64,000 nucleotides of DNA from Oscillospiraceae bacterium (GCA_015068605.1 SVKF01000003.1:62001-126000); one strand, 5' to 3'. Positions 34,603 through 43,375 are shown, numbered from the stretch's first letter. Numbers and translations are program-made. Notes: generated by a model from the sequence alone, not told the origin.

Positions 34603-35657
34603 CCCATTGTATACATAACATGAATATCCTCAGGGCCGAAAGAAAGACCAACCTTAAGTCCCGGCTCAAAATAGTCGGTTGTGTGGATTTTATAGGTTCT
34701 TATATCGGTCTTAACAAGAATTTCATAGTGAACTCCCTTGAAAACAACTGATTCAACAACGCCTTGAAGCTTGGTTTTGTTTATATAGTCATCGGCTATT
34801 ATGTCAATATCTTCAGGGCGGAGAACCACCTCAACCTCCTCGTTTTCATTAAAGCCTCTGTCAACACAAGGAAACTCAAAACCGTCAAACTTAACAAGAC
34901 AGTCCTTGAGCATATTCCCCTCAATTATGTTCGATTCACCGATAAATGATGCAACAAAACGGTTTTCAGGCTCGTTGTAAATATCGATTGGAGTGCCGAT
35001 TTGCTGAATTTCCCCGTCCTTCATAACAACAACCGTATCGGACATGGAAAGAGCCTCTTCCTGGTCGTGGGTAACATAAATAAAGGTTATGCCAACCTCC
35101 TGCTGAATTTTTTTAAGCTCGCTCTGCATTTCCTTACGGAGTCGTGCGTCAAGAGCGCCCAAAGGCTCATCCAAAAGCAAAACCTTCGGCTCATTAACAA
35201 GTGCGCGGGCGATTGCAATTCGCTGTTGCTGTCCACCCGAAAGAGAGGTAACATCTCTGTTTTCATAGCCCGAAAGACCAACTAAAGACAGCATCTTTTT
35301 AACCTTTTGCTCAATAACATCTTTTGGCATTTTCTTAAGGTGAAGTCCAAAGGCAACATTTCCGAAAACATCAAGATGCGGAAAAAGGGCATATTTCTGA
35401 AAAACCGTGTTGACCTCACGCTTATAAGGGGGAACATTGGAAATATCAATCCCGTTGAATAAAACTTCACCCTTGTCAGGGTCCTCAAAGCCGGCAATTA
35501 TGCGAAGAGTCGTAGTTTTTCCGCACCCGGACGGTCCGAGAAGAGTTAAAAACTCATTTTCATATATTTTAAGGTCAAGACCCTTTAAAACCTGCTGTTC
35601 ATCAAAAGTCTTGGTCAGTCCTTTAAGTTCAATTATGCAAACATCATTATTTTTCAT
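34590..35657 (-). CDS. potA: Polyamine ABC transporter ATP-binding protein PotA
   Basis: 355 aa. Walker [10 protein letters not shown], signature [14 protein letters not shown], Walker [13 protein letters not shown] and the switch His (THDQEEAL) are intact. The C-terminal TOBE-like regulatory domain ([24 protein letters not shown]) is typical of PotA. It powers import through PotB/PotC. Starts 18 nt after the XRE-cupin regulator. Confidence 0.95.
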   Translation of the reverse strand: MKNNDVCIIELKGLTKTFDEQQVLKGLDLKIYENEFLTLLGPSGCGKTTTLRIIAGFEDPDKGEVLFNGIDISNVPPYKREVNTVFQKYALFPHLDVFGNVAFGLHLKKMPKDVIEQKVKKMLSLVGLSGYENRDVTSLSGGQQQRIAIARALVNEPKVLLLDEPLGALDARLRKEMQSELKKIQQEVGITFIYVTHDQEEALSMSDTVVVMKDGEIQQIGTPIDIYNEPENRFVASFIGESNIIEGNMLKDCLVKFDGFEFPCVDRGFNENEEVEVVLRPEDIDIIADDYINKTKLQGVVESVVFKGVHYEILVKTDIRTYKIHTTDYFEPGLKVGLSFGPEDIHVMYTMGWAI

Positions 35658-35675
35658 AGCTAAATTGTCCTTTCC

Positions 35676-36215
35676 TTAAAAATACGGTGGTGAGGAAACC
35701 CAAAGAAGCTTTGCCTCTTTTATCCCACCGTTATATAAATAGTAGTTTTCATTACAGTATATATAGAAGGAATCTCCGGTCTTTGCCAAAATCTTTTCCT
35801 CACCATAGCAAATGGTGATTTCTCCTTCTAAAACGAAGCCGAAATCCTCCCCGTCATGAGGGGGAACATCCTCCGATTTACCCTTTGGCATAAGGGTAAG
35901 ATGAATAGGCTCCATAAGATTTTTTTGTGCATTTGGGACAAGATACAAAATCTTATATTCCTCCTGCTCATTCTCAAAATAGTCGTCATTGGTGCAAACA
36001 ATAACATTTTCTTCCGGCTCGTCTGCCTTGAAAAAATCCGAAAGAGATGAACCAAGCACTTCCAGAATATCCTCTAAAGTTGCAATAGAGGGGGAAGATA
36101 AGTTATTCTCCACCTGCGATAAAAAACCTTTTGAAAGCTCACAGCGATTTGCAACATCCTCAAGGGTAAGCTGATTTTTAAGCCTTAGGCTTTTTATTTT
36201 ACTGCCAATATCCAT
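35676..36215 (-). CDS. XRE-family regulator with cupin domain (PuuR-like)
   Basis: 179 aa. An N-terminal helix-turn-helix (IKSLRLKNQLTLEDVANRCELSKGFLSQVENN) is joined to a C-terminal cupin (PPHDGEDFGFVLEGEITICYGEE). PuuR-type proteins of this build sense polyamines and control uptake and use. The position directly before potABCD makes it the likely local regulator. RBS AGAAGGAGTG before ATG 36215. Confidence 0.9.
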   Translation of the reverse strand: MDIGSKIKSLRLKNQLTLEDVANRCELSKGFLSQVENNLSSPSIATLEDILEVLGSSLSDFFKADEPEENVIVCTNDDYFENEQEEYKILYLVPNAQKNLMEPIHLTLMPKGKSEDVPPHDGEDFGFVLEGEITICYGEEKILAKTGDSFYIYCNENYYLYNGGIKEAKLLWVSSPPYF

Positions 36216-36243
36216 AAAAAATCACTCCTTCTGTTTAGGGCGG

Positions 36244-37248
36244 TTACATCAGGTCACTTATAAGCTTTTGTATCGGTTCATCATCCTTGAAAAATTCGTG
36301 CTTTCCTTCAAAAACTTTGAATTCCACCCACTTCGTTCCGACTTCCTTGCACATATCCTTTATCCTGTCGAAAGAGTCTATGCCATATTTGAAATTGAAC
36401 AATTCGTCATTATCTCCGATTTCAATATGAAGCTTTCGGGGATAAGCCAGACAGGCAACCTCGGCATCGTCAAACTTTTCCGCAGATTTATTCCATACCC
36501 AATCCTGCCAACCCACAGCATCTCGCTTATTGAAGAAAGAACAGGATATTGCAGATTTAATACGGGTATCGATAGCAGTTGTGTATAAAGTATAAAATCC
36601 GCCATAAGACAGCCCAACCATACCGAAGCTTGAAACATAGTCTTTTTTCTCGAAATAGTCAAGTATTCTCATAATGCCAAAAATCTCAATAGCAGTTATC
36701 GAACTGCCAACACGTTTAAGTTGTCCGTCAATAAGCTGTCTGTTAAACTCCACACCATATTCATCGCTCCACAGTAAAAGCTGTGGCGCAAAAATATGAA
36801 CATTGTTTTGCCGTACTCTCTGAAGCATATCGTTGTAATTCGTTGTATCTCCGTATATTCCCGAAATCAGCTCGGGAGTGCCGAGTCCGCCGTGTTGCAC
36901 AATGATGAGCGGTTTTTCCCCGTCGCCTTCCTGCTTGAAAAACAAGCCGCCAAGCTTTAGTCCCTCAAGGATTTCAAATTGCATACGATAAATTTCAAAT
37001 CCGTCTTCTTTGGAAAGCAATATTGTTTCAACTTCGGGAAGCTTATCCGCTACATAATCAACAAGGGGCCAGCCCAGCATTTTCTTTAAATCCTGACGAT
37101 ATTTTTCCTGATTTGAGAAAATATTTTGGGCGTAGTCTTTCCTGATTGCTTCAGCCGCTTTTTGGCGTTTCTCAATTATATTTTTAATTCCGCCAACATA
37201 GTCTTCTTTATATTTTTTTGTAATATCTCTTTCTTCACGATAGTTCAT
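36244..37248 (-). CDS. Alpha/beta hydrolase (esterase/dienelactone hydrolase-like)
   Basis: 334 aa. Nucleophile elbow GLSYGG, acidic residue in IEIGDNDELF and His in FEGKHEFF give the catalytic triad. LIIVQHGGLGTPELI holds the oxyanion region. The size and N-terminal helical extension resemble acetyl-xylan esterase-like or aminopeptidase-like hydrolases; no signal peptide, so cytoplasmic. Substrate unknown. The track start (37281) lies within a repeated leader; ATG 37248 follows GGAG by 6 nt. It is the first gene before the XRE-pot cluster (28 nt to the regulator). Confidence 0.83.
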   Translation of the reverse strand: MNYREERDITKKYKEDYVGGIKNIIEKRQKAAEAIRKDYAQNIFSNQEKYRQDLKKMLGWPLVDYVADKLPEVETILLSKEDGFEIYRMQFEILEGLKLGGLFFKQEGDGEKPLIIVQHGGLGTPELISGIYGDTTNYNDMLQRVRQNNVHIFAPQLLLWSDEYGVEFNRQLIDGQLKRVGSSITAIEIFGIMRILDYFEKKDYVSSFGMVGLSYGGFYTLYTTAIDTRIKSAISCSFFNKRDAVGWQDWVWNKSAEKFDDAEVACLAYPRKLHIEIGDNDELFNFKYGIDSFDRIKDMCKEVGTKWVEFKVFEGKHEFFKDDEPIQKLISDLM

Positions 37249-37336
37249 AATAATCTCCATTTCGCCGCTCTGCATCGGCACAAACAGTAATGAATTTTCT
37301 CTTATCCGCAGAGAAAGGAATGATAAGAGATTGTTG
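37249..37336 (-). promoter_or_regulatory. Repeated structured leader, copy 2 (before hydrolase gene)
   Basis: This copy matches 31815-31901 at nearly 90% of positions. Hairpin 1 CTCTTATC/GATAAGAG has CTCTGCG in its loop and hairpin 2 GCCG/CGGC has GCAGAG, so the loop-loop contact is six base pairs here (CTCTGC/GCAGAG). Confidence 0.6.
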
Positions 37337-37406
37337 TTTTAACAATCAAATACAGCTTTTTAAGTCTGCTTATGTCAAGAGATTGCATTGACATCTCTCT
37401 GTTTTT

Positions 37407-37455
37407 TAGTATTACTAAACTTTGTTTTAGATAGGTTTAGCGATACTAAACATTA
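37407..37455. promoter_or_regulatory. Tandem TTTAGTAT-type palindromes, likely operators
   Basis: TTTAGTATTACTAAA is a 7-1-7 palindrome. A second copy TTTAGCGATACTAAA with two deviations lies about 30 nt further (start-to-start). They lie upstream of the leader of the minus-strand hydrolase-pot operon. The binding protein is unknown. Confidence 0.55.
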
Positions 37456-37601
37456 AATTTGATTAAATCAAACAAGTGAGTTTATTATAAGGCATAACGA
37501 CAGAAAATGCAATAGTTTTCATTAAAATTATTAAAAAATATCCAAAAAGCATATATAAGGTTGGCTTTATTGCCAAAAATGAGGAGAGACAGCTTCAAAA
37601 A

Positions 37602-37630
37602 CTTGACATTTTTCTTAAAATAGTGTATCA
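37602..37630 (+). promoter_or_regulatory. Promoter of citrate synthase 2
   Basis: TTGACA, 17-nt spacer, TATCAT, about 45 nt before the start codon. Confidence 0.8.
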
Positions 37631-37676
37631 TTTAAGCTAATGTATATATGACGATTGAGGAAAGGAGCGTAATTTG

Positions 37677-39029
37677 ATGCAGGAAAAGTTTAATGAATAT
37701 TTGACGATGGTTTTTGAAGGACAAAAACACTTTGAAGGCATTCCGTCCCATTGGTATAGTGACTATAATGTTAAAAGAGGACTGCGTAATGCTGACGGAA
37801 CAGGCGTTCTTGCAGGGCTTACGGCAATAGGCGAAGTTCACGGATATCTTGTTGACGAAGGAAACCGTGTTCCCATTGAAGGAAGCTTGAGGTATCGTGG
37901 GATAAGCATAAAGGATATTGTTGATAACTGTCTGAAGGAAGACCGTTTCGGATTTGAGGAGGTCGCATTTCTTTTGACCTTCGGTTATCTTCCGAACAGA
38001 GAACAGCTTGACTATTTCACAAAGCTTTTGGCAAACAACAGAAAGCTGCCGGACGGTTTTGCGGAAGATATGATTTTGAAAGCACCGAGTAAGAACATTA
38101 TGAATAAACTGGAAAGAAGCGTTCTTGCCCTTTATTCATATGATGATAACCCTGATGATATATCCGTTTCAAACCTTTTAAGGCAAAGTCTTGAGCTTAT
38201 TTCAAGATTTCCAATGATGATTGCATACGGTTATGCGGCAAAAATGCATTATTTCAACGGAACAAGTCTGGTTTTGCATAATTCAAATCCGGAACTGTCA
38301 ACAGCGGAAAACTTTTTGTATGTAACTCGTGCGAATCATAAATTTAAGCCGATTGAGGCGAAAATTCTTGACCTTGCATTAATGCTTCACGCAGAGCATG
38401 GCGGCGGAAATAACTCCGCATTCGCAATTCGTGTTCTGTCATCATCAAATACGGATACATATTCAGCGATTGCGGCAGGTGTTGGTTCTCTCAAAGGTCC
38501 GAAACATGGTGGCGCAAATCAGAGTATGATGCGTCAAATGGAAGAAGTTAAGGCGGCTGTTTCAAACTGGGAGGACGAGGAAGAGGTTAAGGAATACCTC
38601 TGCAAGGTTCTTCGCAAGGAAGCCGGTGACGGAAGCGGTCTTATATATGGTGTCGGTCATGCGATTTATTCCCTTTCTGACCCGAGAGCGATTGTCCTTG
38701 GTGAGTGTGCAAAAACTCTTGCCGAAGAGACGGATAATATGAAGGAATATAAGCTTTATGAAGCTGTTGCAAAAATGGCACCCGTTGCCTTTAAAGAGGT
38801 TAAGGGAATAACGGCGGCAATGCCGATAAATGTTGACTTTTATTCAGGTCTTATTTATAAAATGCTTGGTATTCCGGAAGACTTGTATACACCGATATTC
38901 GCAATGGCAAGAGTTGTCGGCTGGTGTGCACACAGAATTGAGGAAATTATGACAGGCGGAAAAATAATCCGTCCGGCTTATAAGAGCGTGGTTGAGAGAA
39001 GCGGATATATTCCGATTGATGAAAGATAA
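37677..39029 (+). CDS. Citrate/2-methylcitrate synthase, copy 2
   Basis: 450 aa, same architecture as copy 1 and clearly a paralogue (shared NVKRGLRNADGTGVLAGLT / NVKKGLRDNNGNGVITGLT region). Active-site stretches LHAEHGGGNNSAF, KGPKHGGANQ and YGVGHAIYSLSDPRA are intact. It has its own promoter. AAGGAG is 9 nt before ATG 37677 (TTG 37674 is the alternative). The presence of two copies may mean different substrates or control. Confidence 0.92.
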   Translation: MQEKFNEYLTMVFEGQKHFEGIPSHWYSDYNVKRGLRNADGTGVLAGLTAIGEVHGYLVDEGNRVPIEGSLRYRGISIKDIVDNCLKEDRFGFEEVAFLLTFGYLPNREQLDYFTKLLANNRKLPDGFAEDMILKAPSKNIMNKLERSVLALYSYDDNPDDISVSNLLRQSLELISRFPMMIAYGYAAKMHYFNGTSLVLHNSNPELSTAENFLYVTRANHKFKPIEAKILDLALMLHAEHGGGNNSAFAIRVLSSSNTDTYSAIAAGVGSLKGPKHGGANQSMMRQMEEVKAAVSNWEDEEEVKEYLCKVLRKEAGDGSGLIYGVGHAIYSLSDPRAIVLGECAKTLAEETDNMKEYKLYEAVAKMAPVAFKEVKGITAAMPINVDFYSGLIYKMLGIPEDLYTPIFAMARVVGWCAHRIEEIMTGGKIIRPAYKSVVERSGYIPIDER

Positions 39030-39038
39030 AATTTAAAA

Positions 39039-39146
39039 CTTCAGGGATTGGTGAAATTCCATACCGGTGGTAAAGCCCACGAGCCTTATTAAAGGTTGAT
39101 TTGGTGAAATTCCAAAGCCGACGGTATAGTCCGGATGAAAGAAGAA
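39039..39146 (+). promoter_or_regulatory. FMN riboswitch
   Basis: The RFN element is nearly complete: CTTCAGGG, GGTGAAATTCC, ACCGGTGGT, AAAGCCCACGAGC, a second GGTGAAATTCC, AAGCCGACGGTATAGTCC and GGATGAAAGAAG. It stands before ribU, and a terminator (39162-39187) between both shows transcriptional control: FMN bound means off. Confidence 0.97.
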
Positions 39147-39161
39147 AGCAGATTTTCTGTA

Positions 39162-39187
39162 CCCCGTGGAGTTTTCTGCGGGGTTTT
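39162..39187 (+). terminator. FMN-riboswitch terminator
   Basis: CCCCG (39162-39166) and CGGGG (39179-39183), followed by TTTT, form the expression-platform hairpin. Confidence 0.8.
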
Positions 39188-39212
39188 CATATATAAAGAA
39201 AGGAATGATTTT

Positions 39213-39740
39213 ATGAAAAATAATTTTTATGCTAAGAAAATAACAAGAATTGCGGTTTTGGTTGCGATTTCGGTGCTGCTTCAACATCTTGTGCCATATA
39301 AAGTTGCAGGCTTTCTTGATATAGAACTATCGGATTTTCCTGCAATAATCGGAAGCCTTGCAATGGGGCCTGTTGAAGGGGTTTTAATTGAGCTTTTGAA
39401 AAATATTTTTCATCTTCCCGTTTCCGGAACGGGATTTGTGGGCGAGTTTGCGAATTTTGTCGTAAACGGAACCTTTGTTTTTGTTATCGGAATTGTTTAC
39501 AGATTTATGAAAACGAAAAAAGGTGCACTTTTATCATTGATATTAGGCACGATTGTTATGACCCTTGCGGCAATCCTGACAAACAGATATATTATGCTTC
39601 CGATGTATATGGAAGATGCTCCTGTCAGTGTTTACTGGAACATGATTTTTGTATTTATAACTCCGTTTAATTTTGCAAGAGGTATTGTGCTTTCGCTCTT
39701 GACATTTTTCTCATATAAGAAATTGCGCACACTCCTTTAA
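39213..39740 (+). CDS. ribU: Riboflavin ECF transporter S component RibU
   Basis: 175 aa with five to six membrane helices. The motifs LSDFPAIIGSLAMGPVEG and VKNI-like KNIFHLPVSGTGFVGEFANFVV are RibU hallmarks for flavin binding. It works with a shared ECF energising module that is not in the window. The ORF track begins in the riboswitch; AAAGGAATG before ATG 39213 decides the start. FMN riboswitch upstream confirms the substrate. Confidence 0.95.
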   Translation: MKNNFYAKKITRIAVLVAISVLLQHLVPYKVAGFLDIELSDFPAIIGSLAMGPVEGVLIELLKNIFHLPVSGTGFVGEFANFVVNGTFVFVIGIVYRFMKTKKGALLSLILGTIVMTLAAILTNRYIMLPMYMEDAPVSVYWNMIFVFITPFNFARGIVLSLLTFFSYKKLRTLL

Positions 39741-39747
39741 AAAATAC

Positions 39748-39776
39748 TTTACATTTTTGGGAAAATATGATATAAT
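39748..39776 (+). promoter_or_regulatory. Promoter of RNA copy D
   Basis: TTTACA (39748-39753), 17-nt spacer, TATAAT (39771-39776); start would be at the first base of P1. Confidence 0.8.
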
Positions 39777-39781
39777 GACAA

Positions 39782-39921
39782 TGCGAAACAATTAAAAAAG
39801 CACACCGGTGTTTTTTGCTTTTAGGCAAAAACGCACGTTTATTTTCTATGCCTGTGTGCTGATAATAAAATTGTTTCGCAGCAAGTGCGTTTTTCGGGCG
39901 CAGCTTGTCTGCGCTTTTTTT
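39782..39921 (+). ncRNA. Pseudoknotted small RNA, copy D
   Basis: About 140 nt, no ORF. P1 is TGCGAAACAATT (39782-39793) with AATTGTTTCGCA (39869-39880), a perfect 12 bp. P2 is AGCACAC with GTGTGCT (39799-39805, 39854-39860). AAAAACGCAC (39827-39836) inside is a perfect complement of GTGCGTTTTT (39885-39894) just after P1, giving a pseudoknot. Terminator GCGCAG/CTGCGC with seven T (39898-39921). It is the shortest of the four copies and stands alone between ribU and murA. Confidence 0.7.
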
Positions 39922-39963
39922 AGTTAAACGCACTTAAACGCCAATCGTCGCGAAACAAAGCTG

Positions 39964-40003
39964 GCATAACAAAAAGACGGCTTTTGCCGTCTTTTTGTTA
40001 TGC
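39964..40003. terminator. Terminator of murA (bidirectional hairpin)
   Basis: GCATAACAAAAAGACGGC pairs perfectly with GCCGTCTTTTTGTTATGC around a TTTT loop, 18 bp. Confidence 0.85.
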
Positions 40004-41284
40004 AATAATTTGTTTTTCGTTTTTATCTTCCACAGTTCTTCTTGTAATCTGTGCTCCAAGTCCTTTAAGTTTTTGAACAAAGTTTTCATAACCACGGTCA
40101 ATATATTTAAGATTAAACACCTCGGTAACTCCGTCAGCCATCAGCCCTGCAATAACCATTGCGGCACCGGCTCTTAAATCCGTTGAAGAAACGGGTGAAC
40201 CTTTAAGCTTTTCAACACCCTCGATAACTGCAACTCTGCCGTCAACAGTAATCTGAGCCCCCATCAAGGTGAGCTGACTTATGTACTGAAATCTGTTGTC
40301 CCACACGTTTTCGGTGACAATACTTGTTCCGTTTGCAACAGACAAAAGGGCAACAATCTGAGGCTGGAGGTCTGTTGGATAGCCGGGATAGGGCATCGTG
40401 TTGACCTTGACCTTCTTAAGAGGCTTGTCTGCAATAATCCGCACACAATCATCGCCTTCAACAACCGTAACACCCATTTCGATAAGCTTTGCCGAAAGGG
40501 AATCAAGGTGTTTGGGAATAACATTGTTTATAACAACATCTCCGCCCGTTGCGGCGGCGGCAATCATAAATGTTCCTGCCTCAATCTGGTCAGGGATAAC
40601 GGAATATGAGCCTCCGTGAAGCTCGCTCACACCTTTAATTTTAATAACATCGGTTCCGGCACCCTTGATGTTTGCTCCCATAGAGTTAAGGAAGTTGGCA
40701 ACATCAACAATATGAGGCTCTTTCGCGGCATTTTCAATAATGGTCGTTCCCTCTGCCAAAGAAGCGGCAAGCATAGCGTTTATTGTTGCGCCAACGCTGA
40801 CCTGGTCCATATATATAGGACTGCCCACAAGGGATTCCGCCTGAATATCAACCAGTCCACGGTCAACAGAATGGGTTGCGCCAAGAGCGGTGAAGGCTTT
40901 AAGGTGGAGATTTATAGGACGAACGCCGAAATCACAGCCACCGGGCAGAGCAACCTTTGCGTGTTTAAATCTGCCAAGCAAAGCTCCCATAAGATATGAG
41001 GAAGCCCTGATTTTCCCGACCATTTCGTATGACGCTTCAAAGCAATCAAGATTAGTACAGTCAATAGTTATAACGCCTTTATCGGTAAATTCCGCCTTTC
41101 CGCCAAGCTTATTTATAATCTCGGCAAGAACATAGGTATCGGAAACTTCAGGAACATTGTCAATAACGCAAACGCCTTTAACCATAATTGCGGCAACGAT
41201 AAGAGCAACAGCGGAATTCTTTGCACCGCTGATATTAACCTCGCCACAAAGCTTTGCGCCCCCAAGTATTACAAATTTTTCCAT
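39998..41284 (-). CDS. murA: UDP-N-acetylglucosamine 1-carboxyvinyltransferase
   Basis: 428 aa. The catalytic cysteine is in LPGGCDFGVRPINLHLKAF, and KLCGEVNISGAKNSAVALI and RAGAAMVIAGLMADG are family motifs. First committed step of peptidoglycan synthesis (enolpyruvyl transfer from PEP). The Cys form is fosfomycin-sensitive in principle. Single gene with its own terminator. Confidence 0.97.
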   Translation of the reverse strand: MEKFVILGGAKLCGEVNISGAKNSAVALIVAAIMVKGVCVIDNVPEVSDTYVLAEIINKLGGKAEFTDKGVITIDCTNLDCFEASYEMVGKIRASSYLMGALLGRFKHAKVALPGGCDFGVRPINLHLKAFTALGATHSVDRGLVDIQAESLVGSPIYMDQVSVGATINAMLAASLAEGTTIIENAAKEPHIVDVANFLNSMGANIKGAGTDVIKIKGVSELHGGSYSVIPDQIEAGTFMIAAAATGGDVVINNVIPKHLDSLSAKLIEMGVTVVEGDDCVRIIADKPLKKVKVNTMPYPGYPTDLQPQIVALLSVANGTSIVTENVWDNRFQYISQLTLMGAQITVDGRVAVIEGVEKLKGSPVSSTDLRAGAAMVIAGLMADGVTEVFNLKYIDRGYENFVQKLKGLGAQITRRTVEDKNEKQIIA

Positions 41285-41457
41285 TAAAACACCAGCTTTT
41301 CTTTAGCTATTTATATAAAAATACCGTAAAATTCAACAGAATATATACATACACCGTAAATTGTATCATAAAATTATTAGCATTACAATAGTTTTTTGAA
41401 AAATTTATGATGTGGTGCGTATTTTTTTATTTTATCATAAGTTAGTTGAGAATTATG

Positions 41458-42018
41458 TCAGTTATTCTGCCCGGGTTCGATTATTGATAAATCGGGCAAA
41501 AGGGGCTCGGATAAATCGAAATGTCCGCCAAAATCGGGATTTTCGTTACCGCCAATATTAATTTTAACTTTTTCAATACCGTCAATTCCGCAAAGAGTGT
41601 TGACAATGGAATAAACCGCCATGGTCTCTTTTGTTGAGCCGCCCGTGTTGTGTTTTGCAAATTCTTCGGATAAATCAACTGTGCATATATTATCCTCCAA
41701 AGTTGCGGACAAAACGTTGACTTTTCCCGAAATTGATGGGTTAAGCTCCTCGGAAACGGGTCCGTTTATAAGAGTATGAACGATTGTTTCCAGAAATTCG
41801 GTTTCACGGGTGCTTACCGTAAGTGTCTCCGGGCAAAGATACATAACCGCATCGTCAGGATAGTAAAATGAAACCTCCTGATTTATTGTTTTTTCCTCCT
41901 GCTTTGACGGAGGAGTGGTTTGCGTTGCGGTTGGTTTCTTTTCTGCAGGGTCATCTTTGCAACCCGAAAACACTATAAGAGATAAAACGGAAATTAAAAC
42001 CAATAAAAATTTTTTCAT
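41458..42018 (-). CDS. GerMN-domain lipoprotein (GerM-like)
   Basis: 186 aa with a lipobox FSGC, a Thr/Pro/Lys-rich linker and one GerMN domain (ETEFLETIVHTLINGPVSEE ... NICTVDLSEEFAKHNTGGS). GerM in Bacillus has two such domains and acts in sporulation/germination; here one is present, as in LpqB-type and many clostridial proteins. Located outside the membrane. Single gene. Confidence 0.85.
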   Translation of the reverse strand: MKKFLLVLISVLSLIVFSGCKDDPAEKKPTATQTTPPSKQEEKTINQEVSFYYPDDAVMYLCPETLTVSTRETEFLETIVHTLINGPVSEELNPSISGKVNVLSATLEDNICTVDLSEEFAKHNTGGSTKETMAVYSIVNTLCGIDGIEKVKINIGGNENPDFGGHFDLSEPLLPDLSIIEPGQNN

Positions 42019-42073
42019 AAAAACATCTCCTTTGGGAAATTTGTGTTAAGTCGCATGGTATACAGCTTTTGTT

Positions 42074-42424
42074 TTAAGTATATAAAACTGTATTTCCGTC
42101 CGGGTCGGTTACTATCAATTCTACGCCACCCCAAGATGTTTTAACCGGCTCAGGACAATCAACTCCCGCTGATTTCAATTTTTCATAAATTTCGTATACT
42201 TGACCATTTGTCGTAAAATACAAGTTGTTACAACAAGGTTGATTTTCTCCCTCAGGGATTGACCATATCCACAAAAGAGGCTCTTTCTCATTTGTGAGAG
42301 CAAGTGCTGCCCCGAAATAATCATCGGATTCCTTTTCCTGATGAACTTTAAAACCTAATAATTTATAAAAATCAAATATCTTTTGAGGTTGTTTAGAATA
42401 GTAATTAAGTCCGTGAAATTGCAT
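42074..42424 (-). CDS. VOC (glyoxalase/bleomycin-resistance fold) protein
   Basis: 116 aa with one VOC module pair: N-terminal LNYYSKQPQKIFDFYKLLGF and C-terminal GVELIVTDPDGNTVLY. Metal ligands cannot be assigned with confidence. Such small proteins vary widely in function (resistance, lyase), so it is left open. Confidence 0.8.
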   Translation of the reverse strand: MQFHGLNYYSKQPQKIFDFYKLLGFKVHQEKESDDYFGAALALTNEKEPLLWIWSIPEGENQPCCNNLYFTTNGQVYEIYEKLKSAGVDCPEPVKTSWGGVELIVTDPDGNTVLYT

Positions 42425-42483
42425 AAAAACATCTCCTTACATATTCATTATACCACATTTTATGAAAATTTCAACACAAAAAA

Positions 42484-42516
42484 ACGGCAAAGCCATATAT
42501 TATATAGCCTTGCCGC
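42484..42516 (-). terminator. Terminator of yceD-rpmF
   Basis: Minus strand GCGGCAAGGCTATATAA ... TATGGCTTTGCCG followed by TTTTTTTG. Confidence 0.85.
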
Positions 42517-42532
42517 AATTTTTTAAACAAGA

Positions 42533-42712
42533 TTAAGCTTCAACCTTAACAACTTCCTTGCCTTTGTAGAAGCCACAAGCCTTACAAGCTCTGTGAGGCA
42601 TTTTGAACGCACCGCACTGTGGGCAGGCAATCATACCCGGAATGCTGAGCTTCCAATTTGCTCTTCTCTTATCTCTTCTTGCTTTAGATGTTTTTCTCTT
42701 TGGAACTGCCAT
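42533..42712 (-). CDS. rpmF: 50S ribosomal protein L32
   Basis: 59 aa, too short for the ORF track: [20 protein letters not shown], then the zinc-type CPQCG and CKACGFYKG knuckles and the end KEVVKVEA. All four Cys of the zinc site are present, so this is the C+ form. It lies 58 nt behind yceD, the standard bacterial pair. Confidence 0.97.
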   Translation of the reverse strand: MAVPKRKTSKARRDKRRANWKLSIPGMIACPQCGAFKMPHRACKACGFYKGKEVVKVEA

Positions 42713-42770
42713 TTTCTTACACCTCTCTCCAAAATGATATATCCAACAGATAAGCTAATATCTGCATAAT

Positions 42771-43274
42771 CTACTCAAAAAATTTATCAAGAACATCAAA
42801 CCTCGGGTCGGTCTCCCTTGTATCGCAGGAACACTCGCCTTCGTTAAGATTCTTTCCGCACTTAATGCAAAGTCCTTTGCAGTCATCCTTGCACAGCTTT
42901 TTCGAGGGAAGATTCATATAAATATTATTATAAACAATCTCGTCAAGCTCAACGGAATTTCCCGTATAGAAAATTATATCGGGATTTTTGTTTTCGTTGT
43001 CATCAAAAGGGGTTTCTTTTTTCAGAACTTCGGAAAATTCAATTTCCAAAGTATCTTCAAAAGGGGCAAGACATCTGTCGCAAATATACTCAATCACGGC
43101 ACTTGCCTTGCAGGAAAGATTGATTGAACCGCCCAAAGACACGAACTTGGCACTAACCTTAACAGGCTGTTTAAAGCGAAAATCAAATCCGTCAAGAGCT
43201 GAAAGGTCAACAACATCTTCTATGTTTAAAGCCTTTCCCTCAATGTTTGCGATTGACAATAAATCGACCGTCAT
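42771..43274 (-). CDS. DUF177 / YceD-family protein
   Basis: 167 aa, with CDRCLAPFEDTLEIEFSE and the Cys-rich end LCKDDCKGLCIKCGKNLNEGECSC. The family is linked to 23S rRNA/ribosome assembly and is commonly found upstream of rpmF. The ORF track extends it to 43490, but that part is translated tRNA-Val sequence (twice RIAQLGEHLPYKQ/HSSAGRASALQAEG type). ATG 43274 has AAAGGGTG in front. Confidence 0.93.
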   Translation of the reverse strand: MTVDLLSIANIEGKALNIEDVVDLSALDGFDFRFKQPVKVSAKFVSLGGSINLSCKASAVIEYICDRCLAPFEDTLEIEFSEVLKKETPFDDNENKNPDIIFYTGNSVELDEIVYNNIYMNLPSKKLCKDDCKGLCIKCGKNLNEGECSCDTRETDPRFDVLDKFFE

Positions 43275-43299
43275 AATAACACCCTTTGTTAAAACAAAA

Positions 43300-43375
43300 T
43301 GGTGGGCACAATAGGGCTCGAATCTATGACCCTCTGCTTGTAAGGCAGATGCTCTCCCAGCTGAGCTATGCGCCC
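43300..43375 (-). tRNA. tRNA-Val (UAC), copy with A53-C61 mismatch
   Basis: 76 nt including encoded CCA. Acceptor GGGCGCA/TGTGCCC, D-arm AGCTCAGCTGGGAGAGC, anticodon loop CTTACAA (anticodon UAC). The T-stem is ATAGA/CCTAT, so the normally invariant G53-C61 pair is A-C here. Confidence 0.95.
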
